Part shown: one piece after another, positions 56,704 to 64,000 of the stretch
How the letters are laid out: each line of letters begins with the position of its first letter
Position numbering within the stretch: the first letter of the stretch is position 1
Origin: Telmatactis stephensoni
Lineage: Eukaryota; Cnidaria; Anthozoa; Actiniaria; Isophelliidae
NCBI GenBank assembly: GCA_029948255.1
Contig: JALIZF010001503.1
Location: 124,001 to 188,000, forward strand
Reading direction: 5' to 3'
DNA: 64,000 nucleotides
The notes under the pieces: generated by a model
Database searches by the model: none
Told to the model about the DNA's origin: nothing
Seen by the model: only the letters and a program-made list of their open reading frames with translations
Position numbers and translations under genes: made by a program

Positions 56704-57952
56704 GGATGTTCAATTTCCTCGAGTTAACGATCAAGCACCCGACGTTGCTCAAGGTCAACTCCCCCGACAAGGAAACCTTGAAGTAGGTTCAAATTCAACC
56801 TTCGTTACCAGTGTGGGTACGTGGTTAGCTCAAGTTTGAAAGGTTTTGTATTTTTCTCCACTCCTTCCTAGCCTCTTAAGTCTTTAACGGTTTACACTTG
56901 ATCGGTACGCTGTGTGTTCGTACAAGCTCATTTTCTTTTACAAATGTAGTGTTGCACGCTGTGTGTTCGTGCTATTTTCTCAAAGCCCCCCAAAAAATCA
57001 CACCTCCGGAACGTTTAGTTTGATTGTATTGTCCCAAAATCGTACCAGGATTAGAACGCTGTTAGGATTACTCAGAAGCTCATTTGTTTGTTGACTTTTA
57101 ATTTGAACTGTGTTTCGTACTTTAAATCCCCCCAGTTACCACCCAAAGAGTCAAACAACATTTTGTAAGTTAAAAACTGAACTGACTACGCTTAATCGGT
57201 ACGCTGTGTGTTCGTACAAGCCTATTCCCTTTTACCGAATTAAATGTAGTGTTGCACGCTGTGTGTTCGTGCTAGGAGATATATTTCTCAAAGCCCCTAA
57301 AAGAACCACACCAAATAACGTCCAGTTGATTGTATTGTCCCAAAATCGAATCAGCTAGAACGCTGTTATAATAACCCCCAAAATCTCATTTGTTTAATTT
57401 GCACACTGTGTGTCGTGCTTAAATTCCCTCAGTTACCATCCAGGGAGTCAAACAACATTTTGCAATACCAAAAGTTCTTCCCTCGCTTCCCAAAACTCGT
57501 AAAACTGAATTCGCAAGTTCTTTTTTAAATGTACTTAATTTCCAAGTTCTGTATCCGTGCCTAAAGTTTTTTCCTTTATTAAATGGTCTAGAAGAGAGTT
57601 TCACTAAAAATACTTTAACTTTGGTTTTATTTTCTTAAAGTTCACATCGTTCTATAACTTTAATTATTCCCTTCTTTTGTCAAAATTTCCTTTAGTCTCT
57701 TTTCGCATAAATTATCCTTTTGTACTTAATTAAGTTTGTATTCCCTTGGAGATTCCTCCCCCTTTGTCCACTTGCTTTGCTCAAATCCTTTTGTTTCGTC
57801 GCTCTTTTAGCCTTTAGGCCAGCATCCAGCCCAACCATTAGCGCCTCAGCTTCCAGCGTTACAGCCAGATAATCAACAGGCTCACTTACCTCCCCAAAAC
57901 GGTCCAGCCCAACAATCAGCCCAGCAAATCTCTCCCCTGCAGCAAGGTCGAA
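56704..57952 (+). pseudogene. Possible N-terminal exons of the recombinase element's gene
   Basis: A frame beginning MDVQFPRVNDQAPDVAQGQL at about 56704 runs to a possible donor (GAA then GTAGGT) near 56778. A second proline/glutamine-rich segment at about 57815-57950 starts PLGQHPAQPLAPQLPALQ after a TTTTAG acceptor. Between them the DNA is AT-rich and intron-like. The spliced order is conjectural and function unknown; low-complexity P/Q N termini occur in many transposon proteins. Confidence 0.35.
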
Positions 57953-58370
57953 TTTTTTGGAAGTACATGCATTTTTGACCTTATTTTCAAGAACAAAACG
58001 CGATTTTCATCAAAAATTGCACGTTGCTATTTGAAAAATAAGGAATAACAGAGAAAGAATTAAAGCTGAAAACACGATTTCTGCCCTTACTGATCAAACC
58101 CGTTTATGAGATTCAACTCAATTTCCAATTTACCCTTTATTGAATTGTAATAAATTCATTCAGCGTCCTTTTTTACTGAGTCTTTTTGGTTTTGGTTTTG
58201 TTTTCCTTTTCACAACTCATTCCCGAGGGGGGAGACGTCAGCCTGAAAAAGGAGTAAAATTCTCCCCCCAGTTTATCTGGGTCAGGCTGTCCTCCCTTCC
58301 CTCTCCTGGGGTCTATGTCTCATGCCGTTTTTTGCTTTCAAATTTAGTTTGTTTATTTATTATTCTCAGC

Positions 58371-59035
58371 CCCGTCCCGCCATCGTGTTAAATCTCTTTG
58401 AATTGGACAAGCTTAGCTATAGTAACAACGTTCGCGTCCAATGGGTGGACTTTGAAGGCATCCCCCAGGAGAACTCGGAAGGGACGACAGCCCGACCTTT
58501 TGACCTGGATTTGGTTGTTAATATCTCAATGGGCTCTGTGACCCCAAATTTAAGGGATCTACTTTTTCCTTTTTGGTGTAAGGCGAAACCCTAACCCAGA
58601 TATCTGCCCAGTAAAAGGTATCGACGACTACTATAACTTTTCTAAAAGAATTAATATCAACCTCAGTGATGGCTTCCCAACAACACCTCAAGGAGGAATC
58701 GCTAATAAAGCTCTCTCGTCGTCAGCGGCAGAATCCCGGCTTCACTTTTACCTCAAAGAATCTGGTTTGTACAAGGGGAATGAGACGGCCCTACTGGTTT
58801 CCGGGCTGGTTGTGCTATCACCCTTGCCCTCACAGGAAGTGAGTTACAAGACATCATGTCACACGTTGGTTGGCGCAGCTCAAGTACCGCTGCATACTAT
58901 ATCCAACTAGCCAGAATAATGTCGGCGTCGTCACCCTCCTCTCTTCTCTCGGGAGTCTCATCCAATATTGGCCAAGTAGGAACTGCTTACGCCAATTTAA
59001 ATATGTTAAGAGGTTTTAGCCCAGCTTTCCCTTAA
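58371..59035 (+). pseudogene. Broken tyrosine recombinase (phage-integrase superfamily)
   Basis: After a TTCTCAG acceptor the frame reads to 58594, then continues in another frame from about 58575 (NPDICPVKGIDDYYNFSK ... LSSSAAESRLHFYLKESGL) and, after a further shift near 58790, in a third frame (GFRAGCAITLALTGSELQ ... HVGWRSSSTAAYYIQLARI) to the stop TAA at 59033-59035. These correspond to the segment before box II, the HxxR region (arginine in GFRAG kept, the expected histidine not present in this frame), the HVGWR motif and the catalytic tyrosine region AAYY. At least two frameshifts make it nonfunctional. It is the core of the split-direct-repeat element. Confidence 0.75.
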
Positions 59036-60589
59036 TGTCCTCCTTTAACTTGAAGAATGGGAGGAACGTGCTAATAAAATTTCTCGTTCTATGATACCAT
59101 GTGTTCTTGCAGTTTTTCATATTCAACCCTACGCATATCCGGTCAGAGGATGTGACACCTTTTTTTCCCGATTCCATATCTCATTGGTTATCCGTGTGTA
59201 TTGTAGGTACTTAGAATATAGTACTATTCTAATTACCGGAAATAAAGACGGATAATTAACATAACAATGAGATCCCACAATGCTTTGCAACGCATATATT
59301 AATCAGCCCTCGGGCTTTTGTCACAGTTCCTCTTGACAACCGAGGAGCAAACATCTCGACGACCCACCCACCCACCCCCGACGGCGTGTCGCGAATCCCT
59401 ACACACGGATAACTCTTTACTCCCACGCTGTCCACTCTGTGGACGCACACCTTTTTTTCCCGATTCCATATCTCATTGGTTATCCGTGTGTATTGTAGGT
59501 ACTTAGAATATAGTACTACGTACAGCGTTACTCTGGATATCACTGGCGTGACTTTCCATGTATATTTGCATTTTTTTGCACGAGGCGCCAAAGCGACACG
59601 CATGCAGGCATGCATAATCAAACACCGACAACAACTCGGAGAATAGAGATGCACATATGGCAATGTTTAAAAAATTATTTAATGGTCTTAAAAAACTTCA
59701 ATGCCTTTGTAATTTACACACCTTACTGGTAAAGGATTGAATATTCAATATCGAGAAATAAAAAAAATTCATCTACTAGTTTTCAAGAACCAGTATTATT
59801 AACGTGTATGTCGAAATTCCGAGTTAAACGCGGCAATTTAGTGCTTTACGTACAGTCGTCTCAACGGCAATCAAAAACTGCAAAAACGATGACATATTCA
59901 CAAAATAAAGAACCATGCCTTGGTATTATTTGGAACCAAAAATATTGCTAGTTTTCTTTGGGAAATTATGGTTATAAAATTACTTTAGTAGAGCACCCGC
60001 GGTTTTAAATTTCTTCAACTTAGTAAAATAATTGCTCCGTTTTTACTCAAAATCGGCTTAATAGAATTTCTTGAAACGCTCTCACATTATAGACAGACAT
60101 TTGATTTACAAAGTCCCATAAATCGTTTTGCTCGTCGAGGTCAGGATTTTGAGAAAATTGGCAAAATTTCAAATCAAGTGTATAACAATTTCGATGTTAA
60201 AAAAGCTCCGATTTCAACCAAACTAGCATCATTATAAAATTTGGTCCATTTGTAGTAGGTGTGTGTAAAAAGTTTGGTCAACTTAATTCTGTAACGCAAT
60301 TAATAGCCGCTTCAATTCGACTACCCGCGCACTGGCGAAATAGGGTCCAGCCACCTTACGTTTATACGAGTTCGAAGATTCCAATGTACAAAGAACCTCA
60401 CCAGGGTAGGCTGGCCCTTTTATACTTTTGTCAGTAGTTTCTGGACTAGTTCACGCCGATTTTAGCCAATCAGAATCAAGTTGAAATGGTAAATTTGTGC
60501 TTGGTTTGACTGTATGGCGTTCCATCCCCGCCAAAAATCAATGTTGACATGAAACATTCAACTTCACGCGTCAACATTGTATTTGATAC

Positions 60590-60980
60590 AATACAACATT
60601 GAAGTTCAGATCTCAACTTTCAAGAACTCGAGATCGAACATTCAACTACATACAACAACATTCGATTTGACTCATTCCAACATTGAAGTTCCCTGACAGC
60701 AACATCCAACTTTATCAACTTCAACCGACTTCATACATCAATATCGCAGATCACACAGCTCAACATCCAACTCCATATTTTAACATTCGATTTGGACAAT
60801 TTGACCTCCAACTTCATACATCAACATCGCAGATCACTCAACTCAACATTAACCGGCTTCATGCATCAACATCGGAGTTTATACAATTCAACCAACAGCT
60901 TCACAAATCAACAACAGAGTTCACACAATTCAACATAAATAGCCGAACTTTCAAATTTGACTCTCGTAATTCGAACTTGT
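60590..60980. repeat. CAACATT-rich degenerate repeat (palindrome left arm)
   Basis: Short motifs such as CAACATC, CAACTTCATACATCAACATC and ACAATTCAAC recur every 20-40 bp. The 99-codon frame across it is low-complexity and not supported as a gene. The inverse copy lies at 62870-63260. Confidence 0.65.
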
Positions 60981-61162
60981 AGCTTATAATGTTTGGATCC
61001 CTGGTGATCCTTGTTGCTTGTTGCAATGTTGAAAGTTGAGTTATCAAACACGTCCCAAGTCCGCCAAAAAGTATCGTGTGTCACTGTGACGAGCCCTCCT
61101 CTCCCTCCTAAGAAGAACAACATCGTTCCCAGGGCCTTCTCTCTTCATTCTTTGAGATCAAA

Positions 61163-61411
61163 ATGGCGGCTGAATTTAACCTTGGAGTCGTTGTCGATGC
61201 CATCCGTGATCTTGTGGAGATTATAGACAATATAAAAGAGCCAAATGAAATCAATATGGTAACCTTACGATTAGATTACATTAACAGAATGCTTGTGACA
61301 TTGGATGTTCCAGATGCTATCGTGAATTCAATTTGTGAAGTTTATGAATTTTCACTACATACTGAAAAACATGTCGGCTCTCAGGCGTCTCAGGGTATCA
61401 GGCTCCATTAA
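61163..61411 (+). pseudogene. Duplicated first exon of an integrase-like transposon gene (left arm)
   Basis: Encodes MAAEFNLGVVVDAIRDLVEI and continues through NMVTLRLDYINRMLVTLD, the N-terminal segment of a family of integrase-core (DDE) transposon proteins common in cnidarians and fishes. In this copy a small indel near 61383 shifts the frame, giving an early stop at 61411. The inverse copy at 62381-62689 is open longer. No catalytic part follows on this strand. Confidence 0.65.
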
Positions 61412-61713
61412 TGAATAAAAGGCAACCCTCCTCTCGAGTCAAAACTGAAATTATTGCCCAAGGTGGTAAATAGATCCTTTAAGTGTTATTCATTTACCCA
61501 TGAAATACACTTTATCTATCTATTGTGTTTGTCTGACAGTATTACACTTAATAATTAGTATACTTTGTTTCACAGGTTAATGAAAACCCGGCGCGCCCTC
61601 TATCTAATAGACCTTTCCCCAAAATGGCAAAATGGAAATTTGCTAATTTTACAGAAAATGTACATAATTTTTCTGAAAAATCTCACAATTTGAAAAATTC
61701 ATATCTCTGCAGA

Positions 61714-62140
61714 TTTTAATTGGAACTTTCTACATTTTTGCACAGTTACTAAATGAACAAGCTTTTTAGCATTTTAGGAATCATTATGTCTTAGGTTGAA
61801 AAACAATTTAATGCTAATGAGCAGAGGTCATTTTGGAGAAAGATCAATTGAACTCATACAGCATTATACCTTATATTAGCTTATGATTTCCATCGATGTG
61901 CCAAAGAGACAATGGGGAATGCACATTATACTTTCTTCTTTTGACGACTTCTGTCCATCTTTGCATACTTCCACTAGGGTCTACTCTTAAAAGTGACTGT
62001 CTGATTCTCTCTCTCTGTACTCGGTGTCCATTACTTTGAAGCAAGCCTTTGATCATTCTTATGCCAATATTTGGATTTTGTTGTTGTGCAGGCATTATCA
62101 TAATTATAATACAATATTTTAAGTGATTTATTAAAATATC
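61714..62140. other. Palindrome spacer
   Basis: The only non-duplicated DNA of the palindrome. It contains most of the catalytic fragment of the integrase-like gene on the minus strand. At its edges the arms diverge after CATATCTCTGCAGA. Confidence 0.8.
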
Positions 62141-62689
62141 TCTGCAGAGATATGAATTTTTCAAATTGTGAGATTTTTCAGAAAAATTATGTACATTTTC
62201 TGTAAAATTAGCAAATTTCCATTTTGCCATTTTGGGGAAAGGTCTATTAGATAGAGGGCGCGCCGGGTTTTCATTAACCTGTGAAACAAAGTATACTAAT
62301 TATTAAGTGTAATACTGTCAGACAAACACAATAGATAGATAAAGTGTATTTCATGGGTAAATGAATAACACTTAAAGGATCTATTTACCACCTTGGGCAA
62401 TAATTTCAGTTTTGACTCGAGAGGAGGGTTGCCTTTTATTCATTAATGGAGCCTGATACCCTGAGACGCTAGAGCCGACATGTTTTTCAGTATGTAGTGA
62501 AAATTCATAAACTTCACAAATTGAATTCACGATAGCATCTGGAACATCCAATGTCACAAGCATTCTGTTAATGTAATCTAATCGTAAGGTTACCATATTG
62601 ATTTCATTTGGCTCTTTTATATTGTCTATAATCTCCACAAGATCACGGATGGCATCGACAACGACTCCAAGGTTAAATTCAGCCGCCAT
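61871..62689 (-). pseudogene. Integrase-like (DDE) transposon gene, two-part fragment
   Basis: Minus strand: the first exon 62689-62381 encodes MAAEFNLGVVVDAIRDLVEI... (102 residues to a stop). Further along, 62095-61871 encodes NPNIGIRMIKGLLQSNGHRV, QRERIRQSLLRVDP, and RRKYNVHSPLSLWHIDGNHK then LI and a stop. The WHIDGNHK segment carries the first catalytic aspartate of the integrase fold in this family; the downstream catalytic residues are missing, cut off within the palindrome spacer. Between the parts lies intron-like or inserted DNA. The family is recognised from its characteristic N terminus and HIDGNHKLI motif; whether the parent element is IS3EU-like or another rve-type group I cannot say. 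Confidence 0.7.
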
Positions 62690-63490
62690 TTTGATCTCAA
62701 AGAATGAAGAGAGAAGGCCCTGGGAACGATGTTGTTCTTTTTAGGAGGGAGGGGAGGGCTCGTCACAGTGACACACGATACTTTTTGGCGGACTTGGGAC
62801 GTGTTTGATAACTCAACTTTCAACATTGCAACAAGCAACAAGGATCACCAGGGATCCAAACATTATAAGCTACAAGTTCGAATTACGAGAGTCAAATTTG
62901 AAAGTTCGGCTATTTATGTTGAATTGTGTGAACTCTGTTGTTGATTTGTGAAGCTGTTGGTTGAATTGTATAAACTCCGATGTTGATGCATGAAGGTTAA
63001 TGTTGAGTTGAGTGATCTGCGATGTTGATGTATAAAGTTGGAGGTCAAATTGTCCAAATCGAATGTTAAAATATGGAGTTGGATGTTGAGCTGTGTGATC
63101 TGCGATATTGATGTATGAAGTCGGTTGAAGTTGATAAAGTTGGATGTTGCTGTCAGGGAACTTCAATGTTGGAATGAGTCAAATCGAATGTTGTTGTATG
63201 TAGTTGAATGTTCGATCTCGAGTTCTTGAAAGTTGAGATCTGAACTTCAATGTTGTATTGTATCAAATACAATGTTGACGCGTGAAGTTGAATGTTTCAT
63301 GTCAACATTGATTTTTGGCGGGGATGGAACGCCATACAGTCAAACCAAGCACAAATTTACCATTTCAACTTGATTCTGATTGGCTAAAATCGGCGTGAAC
63401 TAGTCCAGAAACTACTGACAAAAGTATAAAAGGGCCAGCCTACCCTGGTGAGGTTCTTTGTACATTGGAATCTTCGAACTCGTATAAACG

Positions 63491-64000
63491 TAAGGTGGCT
63501 GGACCCTATTTCGCCAGTGCGCGGGTAGTCGAATTGAAGCGGCTATTAATTGCGTTACAGAATTAAGTTGACCAAACTTTTTACACACACCTACTACAAA
63601 TGGACCAAATTTTATAATGATGCTAGTTTGGTTGAAATCGGAGCTTTTTTAACATCGAAATTGTTATACACTTGATTTGAAATTTTGCCAATTTTCTCAA
63701 AATCCTGACCTCGACGAGCAAAACGATTTATGGGACTTTGTAAATCAAATGTCTGTCTATAATGTGAGAGCGTTTCAAGAAATTCTATTAAGCCGATTTT
63801 GAGTAAAAACGGAGCAATTATTTTACTAATTTGAAGAAATTTAAAACCGCGGGTGCTCTACTAAAGTAATTTTATAACCATAATTTCCCAAAGAAAACTA
63901 GCAATATTTTTGGTTCCAAATAATACCAAGGCATGGTTCTTTATTTTGTGAATATGTCATCGTTTTTGCAGTTTTTGATTGCCGTCGAGACGACTGTACG
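63491..64000. mobile_element. Third foldback arm, left-arm orientation, cut by window end
   Basis: Starts AGGTGGCTGGACCCTATTTC after CGTA and matches 55585-56100 throughout. It is the palindromic counterpart of 59852-60358 and implies that foldback (and possibly recombinase-element) sequence may continue beyond 64000. Confidence 0.85.

Larger units (their letters stand above)
56522..59518 (+). mobile_element. Tyrosine-recombinase element with split direct repeats (Ngaro/PAT-like)
   Basis: Repeat order is A1 (56522-56660), interior, B1 (about 59155-59222), A2 (59223-59360), B2 (about 59450-59518), all in direct orientation. A1 and A2 (about 139 bp) match throughout and start CTATTCTAATTACCGG; B1 and B2 (about 68 bp) match and end ATATAGTACTA. 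B1 abuts A2. A start and B end share CTA, consistent with integration of a circle by recombination at a short core. This is the split-direct-repeat architecture known from Ngaro/PAT elements of the DIRS order. The interior carries a recombinase remnant but no reverse transcriptase that I can see. No target-site duplication is evident, as expected for tyrosine recombinase integration. Confidence 0.75.
55585..60358. mobile_element. Foldback transposon with ~800-bp inverted arms
   Basis: Arms 55585-56384 and 59556-60358 start with AGGTGGCTGGACCCTATTTC and end in the inverse. Arm similarity is high with scattered indels (for example TTACTTTGAAG versus TTACTAATTTGAAG). The flanks TTTA and TACG allow a TA duplication; if the element starts at GGTGG the target could be a decayed TTAA. 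Nearly all of the spacer is a separate recombinase element (56522-59518), so the original foldback was only about 1.8 kb. A third arm in the left arm's orientation begins at 63491 because the right arm is also part of the large palindrome. Confidence 0.8.
59852..64000. repeat. Giant palindrome, arms over 1.86 kb, spacer about 430 bp
   Basis: The left arm (59852-61713) is the inverse of the right arm (62141-64000), with symmetry axis near 61926. I found only a few differences: a 3-bp indel (AACCGGCTTC versus AACCTTC), TCAGGCG versus TAGCG near 61383, AACTTAG versus AAATTAG near 60020, and single substitutions. Identity is roughly 99%. The junction between foldback arm and integrase-transposon sequence (60358 and 63491) lies in both arms, so the inverted duplication happened after those two became neighbours. 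The right arm runs off the window. Confidence 0.93.

Noticed and set aside
60683..60982. 99-residue frame with N/T/Q/F-rich repeats, repeated inverted at 62870-63166
   Set aside because: Low-complexity CAACATT-type repeat. Presence in both palindrome arms reflects the duplication, not selection on a protein.
61871..62230. Polinton/Maverick-type integrase
   Set aside because: The integrase-core motif belongs to the transposon family starting MAAEFNL...; no capsid, DNA polymerase or ATPase genes and no matching element size are present.
59852..64000. Dismissing the palindrome as an assembly artefact
   Set aside because: The arms differ by several indels and substitutions and the symmetric junction between two transposons is consistent with a real event. 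An artefact from joined haplotypes cannot be excluded without long reads.

Overview
This is eukaryotic, AT-rich, intron-containing and repeat-dense animal DNA. The gene families (an intronless class A GPCR, copper monooxygenases with DOMON domain, an EF-hand protein) and the load of foldback MITEs, tyrosine-recombinase elements and integrase-like transposons suggest a cnidarian, most likely an anthozoan such as a stony coral. That attribution is inference; no species marker is present.

Layout. 1-3.2 kb: a ~42-bp minisatellite and AT-rich DNA with two MITEs. 3.19-4.24 kb: an intact intronless melatonin-receptor-like GPCR. 4.2-9.8 kb: a 115-bp satellite, a tRNA-derived SINE and the last two exons of an EF-hand (MICU-like) gene. 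9.9-13.1 kb: tandem and palindromic repeats. 13.1-25.4 kb and 27.1-54.1 kb: a tandem duplication carrying two complete 14-exon genes for DBH-like monooxygenase (MOXD1 family). I reconstructed every exon of both; all splice sites are GT-AG, all phases agree, and the products are 591 and 586 residues with all six copper ligands. Copy B occupies about 15 kb more than copy A because transposons and microsatellites filled its introns. Comparing the two copies exposes empty sites and target-site duplications (TSDs) for many of these insertions.

54.1-55.6 kb: AT-rich DNA without a recognisable gene. 55.6-64.0 kb: nested mobile DNA. A foldback element with ~800-bp inverted arms carries inside it a ~3.0-kb element whose repeats are ordered A1-(recombinase)-B1-A2-B2. 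This is the split-direct-repeat layout of Ngaro/PAT-type (DIRS order) elements, here with a broken tyrosine recombinase and no reverse transcriptase seen. Next to it is a palindrome with arms over 1.8 kb (~99% alike) and a ~430-bp spacer. It duplicates the first exon of an integrase-like (DDE) transposon gene and runs off the right edge of the window.

The GPCR and the two monooxygenases are the only complete, apparently functional protein genes. Almost everything else is repeat or mobile DNA.
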